From Myxococcales bacterium (GTDB lineage Bacteria > Myxococcota_A > Polyangia > Polyangiales > Polyangiaceae): a DNA stretch of 64,000 nt. Below the pieces are notes generated by a model, which was not told where the DNA came from, did not search any database, and saw only the letters and a list, made by a program, of their open reading frames with translations. The translations under genes and the position numbers were made by a program. Position 1 is the stretch's first letter. The number at the start of each line of letters is the position of its first letter. The stretch is from the NCBI GenBank assembly GCA_016706225.1, contig JADJKB010000005.1, positions 558,001 through 622,000 on the forward strand. Direction: 5' to 3'. Below are positions 53,247 to 62,397 of the stretch, one piece after another.

Positions 53247-54227
53247 ATGCATCGGCGAAACGGATTGGCCCTGACCATCTTCGCATTCGCCGCGTGGAGT
53301 TGCAGCGGCACCGGTGGCGTGGGTGGGGGAGCCGGAGGGGGCTCGCTCGACAGCGGGCTCGGTGGCGCCGTCACCGGTGGTACGGGCGGCACCTCGGCGA
53401 CCGGTGGGACGGGCGGAACGTTGTCGACCGGCGGTGCGTCGGCGACGGGCGGAACGTCGGCGACCGGCGGCACGGGTGGAACGTCGGCGACCGGCGGGAC
53501 GGGTGGAACGTCGGCGACCGGCGGGACGGGTGGAACGTCGGCGACCGGCGGCACCGGTGGCACGTCGGCGACGGGTGGCACTTCCTCGACAGGCGGCTCG
53601 GGTGGCACGTTGGCCTCCGGGGGCACTGGCGGCACGAGCGGCAGCGGTGCGACAGGGGGAACCGCAGCAACGGGCGGCACGAGCGGTAGCGGTGGGACTG
53701 GGGGCAGCACGGGTGGCTGCATCTCCGGCGCGTCGGGCACTCACGCCATGCGCTTCCGCTGGGCCGGGAACGGTCCGAGCTCGACAGCCTATGTGGTGTA
53801 CGAGCTCAACCAGCTGCCCGACGCGGCGACCTGGAAGGTCGGCGCGTATTCGCAGAGCATCGGCTACAAACCGGTCTTCAGCGACACCTTCCTCGGCGCT
53901 GGCGGCCTCGAGCTCTCGGGCACGGTTTTCATCGACGTCGACATGAGCACTGTCGGCCTCTCGTCGATCAAGAACGTCACCCTCTCCATTTTTGGACGCA
54001 GCTTCAACACCACGGCGAGCGGTAGCTTCACCTGGCAGACCTTCAAGGGCATCGGCGCATCGCCCGCTGGCGGCGTCTCCAACAGCGCGCCGTACCAGTG
54101 GTATGGCGCAAACGCGACGGCCGCGTTCACGCCCGGTGACGCTGGCATCAAGCTGCGGATCAAGGCGGGCGGCCCATCTGGCTCCCTCATCGTCAACCGC
54201 GTCGAAGTCTGTTTCGACGCAACTTGA
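53247..54227 (+). CDS. Lipoprotein with GGTSATGG repeat linker
   Basis: A 326-residue lipoprotein, MHRRNGLALTIFAFAAWSCS (lipobox AAWSC). Residues 20-165 are a Gly/Thr/Ser linker with nine-residue repeats GGTSATGGT. The C-terminal domain (about 165-326) is beta-rich, with FRWAGNGPSSTAYVVYELN, GTVFIDVDMSTVG and LSIFGRSFNTTASGSFTW; no family is recognised. The ATG before HRRNG gives the signal peptide; a slightly upstream ATG is less likely. It is the first of three lipoproteins before a large kinase. Confidence 0.78.
   Translation: MHRRNGLALTIFAFAAWSCSGTGGVGGGAGGGSLDSGLGGAVTGGTGGTSATGGTGGTLSTGGASATGGTSATGGTGGTSATGGTGGTSATGGTGGTSATGGTGGTSATGGTSSTGGSGGTLASGGTGGTSGSGATGGTAATGGTSGSGGTGGSTGGCISGASGTHAMRFRWAGNGPSSTAYVVYELNQLPDAATWKVGAYSQSIGYKPVFSDTFLGAGGLELSGTVFIDVDMSTVGLSSIKNVTLSIFGRSFNTTASGSFTWQTFKGIGASPAGGVSNSAPYQWYGANATAAFTPGDAGIKLRIKAGGPSGSLIVNRVEVCFDAT
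53388..53580 (+). repeat. 27-bp tandem repeat coding for a Gly/Thr linker
   Basis: Several near-identical copies of the 27-bp unit ggtggaacgtcggcgaccgg + cgggacg encode TSATGGTGG in the lipoprotein linker. Copies differ mainly at third bases. Confidence 0.85.
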
Positions 54228-54483
54228 TCAGCGGCGACCAGCTCCGGCGTCGAGTTCGGGGGCGCCGAGACCTCCGGCGGGGCAATCACGTGACGCTGCA
54301 GCGAGCAACGTCATTTCGCCGGCGACGGCCCTCGCGAAAGGCCCACTCAGACGTCTTGCCGGTCCGCGCGGCCGGGCGGAACAGAGAATTCGCCGCCTCG
54401 CAAGCGTTGTCGCCATGCTCACCAAGTGCCTGGGCGGACGATCATCGAGTGATCGATTCGGGCCGTCCTCACACTACCAGAGA

Positions 54484-55323
54484 ATGCCCCATCTATTCCG
54501 CGTCCCCTTGGCCGCGATCTTGGCCGCGAACCTCGTGCAAGCTTGCTCCTCCTCGAGCGCAGAGCCCCAACAGCAGAGCGGGCAGGCCGAGAAGATCTTG
54601 AACGAGTCGATTGTACTCACCGACGAGGGTGACCCGCTGCCGGAGCCAGCGACTGACGACACCATCGGCATCGGCGGCGGCGCTCCCGCCGGAAAACACA
54701 TCCCGCTCGAGCCGGGCGGATCCATGACCGTTCAGATCCCGTTCGAGTCACCGGCGGGGAACGTGATCGGCGCCGGAATTCGCTTTGGTGCAACGGGGCC
54801 GGTCAAAGTCGTAAACCTTCCCCAAGCCGTTGGTCAGACCCAGGGCACGTTGAGTTTCACGTTCCAGGTACCGAGTTCAGTGTGTGACAACCTCTCCAGC
54901 ATCTGTCACGACATCAAGTGCTACGAGTTCGCGGTTACCTCCTCCGGCACCATCTCCAAGGCCAACATCAGCGCCGTGGCACTCAAGTGTGGCAAGTGTG
55001 ATGAGCCGAGCTGCAAGAGTTTGATCGATTCGTGCGGCGCGCTGGCGGTGAACGGGATTTGGTCCGGCAAGTGTCCCGGATCTAGCATCACGGTCAAAGG
55101 GACCTTCGGCTTCAACATCGGGACCGACGGGCAAGTGACCGGTAGCTACGACGGTTGGGACTCGGGCCAGGTGACTGGCACGGTCAAGGGCGGTCAACTC
55201 AGCGCGGTTGGCGGCGGAGCGGGTGGCTGCCAGTGGACGGGAACCATCGGGCCAAGCGGCTCGAGCGGCACTTGGGGCTGTCCCGACGGTTGCGGTGGGG
55301 GCTGGACTGGCAGCGGCGGCTGA
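54484..55323 (+). CDS. Hypothetical lipoprotein with Cys-rich middle
   Basis: A 279-residue lipoprotein, MPHLFRVPLAAILAANLVQACSS (lipobox LVQAC). The mature part starts acidic, then has a beta-rich segment (PAGNVIGAGIRFGATG, GTLSFTFQVPSS), a Cys-rich section (VCDNLSSICHDIKCYEF, KCGKCDEPSCKS) and a C-terminal GYDGWDSGQVTGTVKGG-like beta domain ending WTGSGG. No family recognised. Start at ATG chosen for the signal peptide; the longer frame is not. Confidence 0.72.
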   Translation: MPHLFRVPLAAILAANLVQACSSSSAEPQQQSGQAEKILNESIVLTDEGDPLPEPATDDTIGIGGGAPAGKHIPLEPGGSMTVQIPFESPAGNVIGAGIRFGATGPVKVVNLPQAVGQTQGTLSFTFQVPSSVCDNLSSICHDIKCYEFAVTSSGTISKANISAVALKCGKCDEPSCKSLIDSCGALAVNGIWSGKCPGSSITVKGTFGFNIGTDGQVTGSYDGWDSGQVTGTVKGGQLSAVGGGAGGCQWTGTIGPSGSSGTWGCPDGCGGGWTGSGG

Positions 55324-55414
55324 AGCCGCAATCGCGCCGGGCCACGCGCATTTCGGTGATCGGCGCGCTCGCTTTCACCACTACCTCCAGCACGGGAACC
55401 AGGGGAGGAATCGC

Positions 55415-56377
55415 ATGGAGTGCCTAGGACGAAATTGGCTGGGGTTCTGGCTTGGCGGCACAGCGTGCCTGCTGATCATCGGCATGGGACTTCCAGGTTG
55501 CTCATCCGGCGTGTACGACGGCGGTGAATCGGGGGGAGCGCAGTCCATCGGAGGCAGCACTGGCACTGGCTCCAAATCCGGCTCGGCGGGACCGGGTGGA
55601 CCGACCAGTGGTTCTGGCGGCACGCCCAGCAATTTCGGTGGAACGGGCGGTGCCGCTGGGAACGCAGGCGGTGGCAGCGGCGGTTGCGTGGTGGGGGAGC
55701 CTTGTTCACCGGCTGCCTGCATGAACGGTGTCACGCAGTGCAGCGCGTCGGGACAAACCTGTGCGCCGACGGGTAACCAGCCACCCGGACAGGCCTGCGC
55801 GCGGGCGGATGGCTCGCCCGGGCAGTGCGACGCTTCGGGCGCCTGCGCTTGCGCCCCGAGCTGCACTCAGTGCGGAGGCGATGACGGCTGCGGCGGCGTG
55901 TGCATGACCGGGAGCTGCGCGGGACCCCAAGACCAGTGCAATAGCGGCACTTGTGTCTGTCAGTCCACCTGCCTCACCTGCGGAGGCGACGACGGTTGCG
56001 GAAACATCTGCACGACCGGCGCCTGCGGCGGGGGCGCCCAGTACCAGTGCTCGAACGGGAGTTGCGTGTGCGTTCCGAAGTGCACCAGCTGCGGCGGATC
56101 GAACGGGTGCGGTGGAAAATGCGCGACCGGCACGTGTCCGTCGGGGCAGTCCTGCAAGTCTGGAACATGCACCCATTGCACCGACCCCAACTACCCGCTG
56201 TATTGCACCTCGACCGCCGGGAACGCCTGCTGGAAAGCCAACACCGACTGCTCGACGGTCATGAAGCAGTGCTCCGACTTCGCACCCAATGGCCAGCCGA
56301 TCTGCAAGCTCGTAGCCTGCATCGTCGGTTACAAGTGGGGCAACAACAGCGTTCCCCCGACCTGCGTGAAGAAATAG
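55415..56377 (+). CDS. Cys-rich repeat lipoprotein
   Basis: A 320-residue lipoprotein. MECLGRNWLGFWLGGTACL, IIGMGLPGC is the lipobox. After a Gly/Ser linker it has three tandem Cys-rich repeats of about 36 residues: CTQCGGDDGCGGVC, CLTCGGDDGCGNIC and CTSCGGSNGCGGKC, each followed by another Cys pair. These look like small disulfide-bonded extracellular modules, probably binding carbohydrate or protein. A good Shine-Dalgarno (ggggagga) precedes the ATG. It ends 90 bp before the large kinase. Confidence 0.8.
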   Translation: MECLGRNWLGFWLGGTACLLIIGMGLPGCSSGVYDGGESGGAQSIGGSTGTGSKSGSAGPGGPTSGSGGTPSNFGGTGGAAGNAGGGSGGCVVGEPCSPAACMNGVTQCSASGQTCAPTGNQPPGQACARADGSPGQCDASGACACAPSCTQCGGDDGCGGVCMTGSCAGPQDQCNSGTCVCQSTCLTCGGDDGCGNICTTGACGGGAQYQCSNGSCVCVPKCTSCGGSNGCGGKCATGTCPSGQSCKSGTCTHCTDPNYPLYCTSTAGNACWKANTDCSTVMKQCSDFAPNGQPICKLVACIVGYKWGNNSVPPTCVKK

Positions 56378-56467
56378 AGGCTTTCGTTCGAGTTCCAACC
56401 AGCACCAGACGCCCGCGCCGCAGCGCGGCTCGGCGCTCCGCCCACCCGAGAAGGTCCACGAACGGGA

Positions 56468-59400
56468 ATGTGGTCTCGTTTCGGCGAATTCCACGCTACT
56501 TTGGAACAGGCTTTGGGCAGCAAGACAACTCCTGGCGGAACTCGGTACTCCTTCGTGCGGGAGCTCGGGCGCGGAGCTATGGGCTCGGTGAGCCTGATGG
56601 ACGACGCGGTGCGTGGGCACGCAGTGGCACACAAACGTCTGGTGGTTGGTCACTCCGCCGCGCACCGGCACTTCAAAGAAGAATTCCGCGTGCTCTCCGG
56701 CTTGCTCCACCCGAACTTGGTCCGGGTCTATGAGCTGGGCGAGGACGCGGGAGGTCTCTACTTCACCATGGAGGCCGTCGAAGGAGTTTCTCTCGACGAG
56801 TGGGTTCGGGTTCGGGACCCGCTGCCGGCGCTGCAGCATGTTTTGCCACAAATCCTGGATGCGCTGGCCTTCATTCATGCCCACGGCGTCGTGCATCGCG
56901 ACCTGAAGCCACACAACGTGCTGGTCAATCACGACGGAATCGCAAAGCTAGTCGACTTCGGCGTGCTCGGGCGCATGCAGGCTGGTGCCGCCGAGCGAGA
57001 GCGCGCCATTGTCGTTGGCACGCCGGGCTATATGCCACCCGAACAGATCCGCGGAGAGCCGCCCGAACCGGCCAACGATCTGTACGCGCTTGGGTGTATG
57101 CTGTTCGAGTTGATCACGGGCCGCCCGGTGTTCGAAGGCACCCGCGCGGAGCAGCTGGAAGCGCATGGGAATTGCCTGCCACCTCGACTGTCCGAAGTGT
57201 TCCCGTCCGCGCCGCCGCTCTTCGATCAAGTGTGTCGCGATCTCCTGGACAAACCGGCCCACCGGCGCCCGACGGCCGCAGATCTTCGGCGGCGACTCGA
57301 GGGGACTTTGGCGGCGCCCCAGGACGGACGCTTGCCGCGGCCACGCTCGCTGCGCGGCCTTGTCGGCCGGGAGTCCCTGCTGGAGAGCTTACGTGAGTGC
57401 TGGCGCGAGAATCCCTGGCTGCTCGTGCTCTGCGGTCCGAATGGCGTCGGCAAGAGTGCGCTCGCGGAGCACTTGGCCGTGGACCTGGAGCGAGATGGAC
57501 ACTTGGTGCTTCGAAGTCGGCCGCGCCCCACCGAGCGCGTGGCCTACAACGCCATCGATGGCGCGGTGGATGACCTGGCTCGCGTGCTCTCGCGGCGAGA
57601 CACGTTGCGGACAGACGTCGTGGCTGCCGTCGGCACCGCGCGCCAAATCTTCCCAGCTCTGACGACCAGCGGGTTCCCCGCGAATGAGCGCGACAAAGAG
57701 CTCGTTCGTTTGCGGCTGTTCGGGAAGAGAGCAGCGCCAGTGCGCGCGGTGGTGTTCGACGCATTACACCGCCTCATGCAGGACGCCGCGGGCACTGGCG
57801 GGCGCGTGACGCTGGTGATCGACGACTTCCAGTGGGCGGACAGCGACTCGCTCTTGCTGCTGTCACATCTCGGAGCGGCCACTGACGACCGTACCACCGT
57901 GATCGCCACGCTGCGGGATGACCTGGGCGAAACTGCGGCCGATGGCTGGCTGAAGAAACAAAAGCGAAGTACCCGCACCCGTGTTCCGCCGCTCGAGGCC
58001 GAGTCGGTCTTGGAGATCGTCGAGCGCACCGCGCGCTCTGCCGGGCACATCCCCTCACGACAGGAGGTCAGCGAGGCCGCGTCGCGCTGCGATGGTCGGC
58101 CGATGCTGGCAGAGGTCGCCGGTCACGCGCTGGCACTCACTGGGCGGCCGAATCTACACGGGCTGATCGCGCGACGCACGGACATCGAGCGGAAGGTCTT
58201 GGCGTTGCTGGTGGCTGCTGACGACTGGACGACACTTCCAGCGATTGCGAGCGTCATGGGCGAGCCGCTCGGCGTTGTGGACCAAGCAGTCGCCGCAATG
58301 GCAGACGACGGGTTCGTGCGACGCGGTGGCCACGCGCGGATCGACAGTGAGGTCGACATCTATCACGACTTGGTTCGGCGAACTGCGCTCGAGGTGCTGG
58401 AAAAGAGTCTGCCGTGGTGTCACCACGCCTGGGCCGAGTACTGGCTCGGCATCCGCACAGCCCCGCCCGAGCGCTGCGTTCGACACCTGCTCGGCGCTGG
58501 GCGGACCGTCGAGGCAGCGCGCCTGGCCGAACCCGCGGCAAAGGCAGCGGCGAAGCGTGGGGCCTACGCTCTCGCGGCGGAAATGTACGCCATCGCGCTG
58601 CTGGACTCGGTGCGGGAAAGAGGGCCGCTGCTTCGCGCGCGCGCTGAGGCGTTGGAGAGAGTCGGAGCCTACGTGCAGGCCGCGGAGACGTGGGCCGAAT
58701 ACGCTGCCCTGGCACCGGTCGGGGAGCGCGCCGACCTCGCGTTGTCCGAGGCGCACGCCCTCATTGCTGGCAACGAGGTCGCACGCGGCCTCGAGCGCCT
58801 CGACCGTGCCCTCGCGCAGAGCGGCGATCAAAACACGCAGGCACGCGGTCCGGGCGCGCTGCTCACCGCGGCAACATTCCTGCTTGGCCCTTCCGGGGGC
58901 CACGCGCGTCGCGCGCTCGGTTATCTTGCCCCCAGGGCCCGCGGCCGCCGCGTGGGTCGCACGTCGCCGCAACGTGACGTGAAGCTCGGCATTTTGCTCT
59001 CGTTCATCGATCCCCCAAACGGGATCAGGTACCTGTTGCGAGCATGTGACGGCTACGCGCGGGCGCGGGCACGACAAGAGGAGGCACAGTGCCACTACAT
59101 GTTCGTCGCGCTGGCCCTGATTGGCAGTCGGCATGAGCGTGTGCGGCTCGCCGACGCATACGAAGCCCGCGCCCAGCAGTTGGCTGGCGCGGAGCCGAGC
59201 CAAGAGAATCGCGCAATGGCTGGGTTCGTTGCGGGGCTGCGCGCGCTCCGGCGGGGTGACTGGGCGAGGTCGCGCGACGTGCTGCAGCAGGCTTCCACAG
59301 ATTTCGACCGCGTCGGCGCAAGCAGCGAACGTTTGATGGCAACTTCGTGGGGGACGATGGCCGATGCCTATCGTCAGGATCTGCCCGCGATGCGCCGGCA

Positions 59401-60079
59401 CCTCGTCTGGTTCCGCAAGAACCTGAAGGAGCTCGACAGCGCGCTCGTCGCTGCGCACGTCGAGCTCTTGGCCTCCTACGTTTCATATCTGGAGGGGAAC
59501 TTCGACGAAGCTCGGGAGCAGGTCGACGGAATCGTTCGCATGTACGCTGGAGATCATTCGAACGTGCAGCGTAGCGGCGCGCTGCTCTATCGACACCTCC
59601 CCGATCTGTACGCCGATCGCGGCGATGGTCCCAGGCGGGAGTTCGCCATCGCCATGCAGCAAGTCGCCGCGTGTCGGTTCTTTGCCACCACGTACGCCGG
59701 ACCGTTCGCGATGATCGTCGCCCACCTGGAAGCTGGCGCATTGCGTCGCGGTTCGCTCGGCGCCCAACCGCGGCGTGCCGAGTGGTTTGCGCGACGCATC
59801 GACAACTGCCCGCCGTTGGTCGCAGGCTCATCCGATCGTGCGCGAGCCTATGTCGCCGACGCTGCATCACGGCCGGAGCTCGCCCTCCGCCTGCTCGAGC
59901 GGGCCGAGTCGGTGGCGCAGCGATTCGGTCGGCAGGTCGATGCCGCGATAGCTTCCTATCAGCTCGGATTGCGGCTCGGCGGAGACCAGGGCCGGTCGCT
60001 CTGCGATGGCGCGCGTGACTTGGTTTGCTCGATGGGTGTCGGCCAGCAGCTACTGGAAGAGGATCCGGGCTTGCGCTGA
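56468..60079 (+). CDS. Ser/Thr kinase with AAA ATPase and TPR-like region
   Basis: A 1203-residue protein. The kinase domain (about 27-280) has ELGRGAMGSV, Lys56 in VAHKRL, HRDLKPHN (143-150), DFG (163-165) and GTPGYMPPEQ. A P-loop ATPase follows: Walker A CGPNGVGKSAL (322-332), Walker B LVIDDFQWADSDS. This resembles the AAA/NB-ARC-like module (AAA_16) seen in MalT-like or LuxR-type regulators. The last 500 residues are helical repeats (probably TPR: RALGYLAPRARG and similar). No DNA-binding domain is visible. Myxobacteria have other kinase-AAA-TPR giants; the combined role is unknown, perhaps scaffolding with NTP-dependent switching. Confidence 0.9.
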   Translation: MWSRFGEFHATLEQALGSKTTPGGTRYSFVRELGRGAMGSVSLMDDAVRGHAVAHKRLVVGHSAAHRHFKEEFRVLSGLLHPNLVRVYELGEDAGGLYFTMEAVEGVSLDEWVRVRDPLPALQHVLPQILDALAFIHAHGVVHRDLKPHNVLVNHDGIAKLVDFGVLGRMQAGAAERERAIVVGTPGYMPPEQIRGEPPEPANDLYALGCMLFELITGRPVFEGTRAEQLEAHGNCLPPRLSEVFPSAPPLFDQVCRDLLDKPAHRRPTAADLRRRLEGTLAAPQDGRLPRPRSLRGLVGRESLLESLRECWRENPWLLVLCGPNGVGKSALAEHLAVDLERDGHLVLRSRPRPTERVAYNAIDGAVDDLARVLSRRDTLRTDVVAAVGTARQIFPALTTSGFPANERDKELVRLRLFGKRAAPVRAVVFDALHRLMQDAAGTGGRVTLVIDDFQWADSDSLLLLSHLGAATDDRTTVIATLRDDLGETAADGWLKKQKRSTRTRVPPLEAESVLEIVERTARSAGHIPSRQEVSEAASRCDGRPMLAEVAGHALALTGRPNLHGLIARRTDIERKVLALLVAADDWTTLPAIASVMGEPLGVVDQAVAAMADDGFVRRGGHARIDSEVDIYHDLVRRTALEVLEKSLPWCHHAWAEYWLGIRTAPPERCVRHLLGAGRTVEAARLAEPAAKAAAKRGAYALAAEMYAIALLDSVRERGPLLRARAEALERVGAYVQAAETWAEYAALAPVGERADLALSEAHALIAGNEVARGLERLDRALAQSGDQNTQARGPGALLTAATFLLGPSGGHARRALGYLAPRARGRRVGRTSPQRDVKLGILLSFIDPPNGIRYLLRACDGYARARARQEEAQCHYMFVALALIGSRHERVRLADAYEARAQQLAGAEPSQENRAMAGFVAGLRALRRGDWARSRDVLQQASTDFDRVGASSERLMATSWGTMADAYRQDLPAMRRHLVWFRKNLKELDSALVAAHVELLASYVSYLEGNFDEAREQVDGIVRMYAGDHSNVQRSGALLYRHLPDLYADRGDGPRREFAIAMQQVAACRFFATTYAGPFAMIVAHLEAGALRRGSLGAQPRRAEWFARRIDNCPPLVAGSSDRARAYVADAASRPELALRLLERAESVAQRFGRQVDAAIASYQLGLRLGGDQGRSLCDGARDLVCSMGVGQQLLEEDPGLR

Positions 60080-60170
60080 CTGCGCACGTCCGCGGGTTGC
60101 CGGATGCGCCAGTGTCAGTAGCTCGCCGGATGGTCGACGTCGGCGCCGTTTGCATTGCGAGCTGACCCGC

Positions 60171-60785
60171 TCAGTCTGCGGGCTGCTCGAGGAGGGCCGC
60201 AACCATGGCGCGCGCCCAGCCGTCCAAGCTAGCCAGCGTGGAGCCCAAGCGTTCCGGGCCATGCTCCAGATGATCGAGCCGCTGACGAAGCAGTTCGAGT
60301 CCCCGCCGCAAGCGGCTGCGCGCGGTTCCTTCTGGGACGGATAGCACGACGGCCAACTCCGGGCCGGTGAGTCCCTCCCAGTAGAAGAGCTCGAGCGCCA
60401 CCTGCAGCTCGATCGGGATGGAGCGTAGCGCTTCGAGTAGGTGGCGTTCCTCCGCGACCCGCGTGATCAACGCGCTTGGAGAGGGGTCCAGATCGAGGAC
60501 GCTGGAGAGCGACGACTTCAGCTCGACGCGCGAGCGACTGCGCCAGTGCGCCATCAGCTCGTGGTGTGCGATGGCAAACAAGAAGGTCCGGAACGAGGAT
60601 TCCTGTCGAAAGCGTTCGAGTGCCTCGAGCAGCGCCAGGAACGTGCGCTGCACCAGATCAGCGGCGTCCGACGGGGCCTTGTTCGCGAAGAAACGATGGA
60701 CCGCGTCGAAATGGCGCTCGAACAGCTCGTTCCCGGCATCCAAATCCCCGCCCTCCCAACGACGCAGCAGCTCGAAGTCAGTCAA
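60171..60785 (-). CDS. ECF-like RNA polymerase sigma factor
   Basis: About 204 residues from the preferred TTG start, LTDFELLRRWEGGDLDAGNE. Region 2 has NELFERHFDAVHRFF and DLVQRTFLALLEALERFR, FRTFLFAIAHHELMAHWR; region 4 has GLTGPELAVVLSVPEGTARSRLRRGLELLR (helix-turn-helix). No anti-sigma is adjacent. An open frame extends to a TTG at 60911, adding 42 residues with a Cys-rich ECACPGC stretch; the family's usual start favours the shorter one. It converges on the large kinase gene, so is not clearly co-regulated with it. Confidence 0.87.
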   Translation of the reverse strand: MTDFELLRRWEGGDLDAGNELFERHFDAVHRFFANKAPSDAADLVQRTFLALLEALERFRQESSFRTFLFAIAHHELMAHWRSRSRVELKSSLSSVLDLDPSPSALITRVAEERHLLEALRSIPIELQVALELFYWEGLTGPELAVVLSVPEGTARSRLRRGLELLRQRLDHLEHGPERLGSTLASLDGWARAMVAALLEQPAD

Positions 60786-61088
60786 CCGGACCCGAGCATA
60801 GCATCCAGGGCACGCGCACTCGAAGCGCAGCGACACCACGAAAGCGGGGCCGACGAGTTCCGCGACTCGGGCACCTGCCTCGAGTGATCGCTGCAGCTGG
60901 GACCGAACCAATCCCAGCGCCTCCGCGCGCGCGGGGCCGCCCCGCGGCCCGGACGCGGGTGTCCCCCAAGCCAGCCCCGTCCGCTTCGTCTACGTCCAGG
61001 TTCTCACGCCTTCCCCGGGACGCCGCACAGGCACGACGTTTTCTGCGTCGTTCCGCTGCTCGACATGCCGTCTCGTCAGCAGCGCGGG

Positions 61089-61865
61089 TCAGCTTGGCGC
61101 GCCTCTACCGATCCGGGCAACGCTGAATCCCGCGGGCCGCGCCAGGCCGTCCACCGTGGGACGGCCGCAGCCCGAGCAGCCTTGGCAGTGCGCCGGCAGC
61201 TCGGAGGTCGACGGCGGACCACCGTAGCGCGCGAGCCCCATCGCGCGGAGCCGCGTCGCCTCGTCGGCCGGGAGCTCGCGCACCTGCCCGAGCTGCCGCG
61301 CGCTCAAGAGGACCTTTGCGGTGTGCTCCATGGTCTCGAGCTTGCAGAAGGCGTCCAGCAGATCCCGGCCGACGCAGACGGCGCCGTGGCGATCCATCAT
61401 GACCGCGTCGTGGGTCTTCATCGCATCACCGACCAAGTCGGCCAGCGCGTTCGTGCCCGTCCGCTCGTAGGCGAGCGTGGGGATGCTACCCATGGTGAGC
61501 ACGACCTCGGGCAACACACACTGCGCGAGAGACACGCCGGCGACGGTGAAAGCGACGCACGTGGGGGGATGCGCATGCACCACGGCATCCACGTCGGGAC
61601 GCGCGCGGTAGCAGGCCAAGTGCATCGCCATCTCGCTCGTGGGCTCACCGCGTCCGCGCTGCTTTTGCCCCTGCAGATCGATGACCACCAAGTCGTCGTC
61701 TTCGAGCAAACCCTTGTGGCAGCCGGCGCGCGTGCACAGGATCCGTGACTCGCTCAGCTTCACCGAGAGGTTGCCGTCCATTCCGACGAGCAACGAGCGT
61801 TCGTGGCAGAGTCGGGCGAAGCGGAGGAGCGCTCGCCGAAGCGAAGTCTCGGGCGGACGGAGCAT
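61089..61865 (-). CDS. Class II aldolase/adducin-domain protein
   Basis: A 258-residue protein of the class II aldolase/adducin family (L-fuculose-phosphate aldolase-like, zinc dependent). GMDGNLSVKLSESRILCTR is the phosphate-binding front; zinc ligands lie in VVHAHPPTC and the second His in MMDRHGAVCVG. A Glu in EMAMHLACYR is the catalytic base. The last 35 residues, including CQGCSGCGRPT, are a Cys-rich tail not in the family. Start at ATG before LRPPETSLRR. Downstream product unknown. Confidence 0.88.
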   Translation of the reverse strand: MLRPPETSLRRALLRFARLCHERSLLVGMDGNLSVKLSESRILCTRAGCHKGLLEDDDLVVIDLQGQKQRGRGEPTSEMAMHLACYRARPDVDAVVHAHPPTCVAFTVAGVSLAQCVLPEVVLTMGSIPTLAYERTGTNALADLVGDAMKTHDAVMMDRHGAVCVGRDLLDAFCKLETMEHTAKVLLSARQLGQVRELPADEATRLRAMGLARYGGPPSTSELPAHCQGCSGCGRPTVDGLARPAGFSVARIGRGAPS

Positions 61866-62043
61866 CGGGCGCGGAATGCTAACAGGAAAAGGCGATGTTG
61901 TTGGGGGGCGCCCGGCGCGGGCGTCCGGGGCCGCCGGCAGAGGTGCGGCCTTGGGTGGACTTGCGTCGCTCTCGGCTTGGAGCCGATACTCCGCGCCCGC
62001 GGGAATGCGAGGCAATTCCTCGGCGTATTGAGACGGGCGAACG

Positions 62044-62391
62044 ATGTTCGAGAAGCTGATCCCCACGCGCGGCTGCGTAGCGTTCGCCCTGGTCACCGCC
62101 GCCTGCGGCGGAGTGCCCGCGGCCACCGGACCTGGACCGGACACACCCGTGCCCCGGAGCGAGCCCCGGAGTGACGTCCGGTATCAGCTCGAGCTGGAGC
62201 CAGGCCATGACTGTGAGCGCGAGTTCGATCTGGCGCTGTACGAAAATCGCGGCATCGACCTGCTCGAGTGGGACGACCAGGACGGTTGCCGCGAGCGCCA
62301 GCTGACGGTGCGTTTCTTCGAGCGGAAGCTGACCAAACAACAGGTGCGAGAATTGGTCGACCGCCACGCCAAGAAGGTTCGGGAGCGCTGA
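62044..62391 (+). CDS. Small lipoprotein
   Basis: A 115-residue lipoprotein, MFEKLIPTRGCVAFALVTAACGG (lipobox VTAAC). The mature domain is charged: HDCEREFDLALYENRGI and FFERKLTKQQVRELVDR, with one further Cys pair (HDCERE, DGCRERQ). No family recognised. It ends 3-6 bp before the HEAT-repeat gene, so they are likely one operon. Confidence 0.78.
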   Translation: MFEKLIPTRGCVAFALVTAACGGVPAATGPGPDTPVPRSEPRSDVRYQLELEPGHDCEREFDLALYENRGIDLLEWDDQDGCRERQLTVRFFERKLTKQQVRELVDRHAKKVRER

Positions 62392-62397
62392 GAAATG

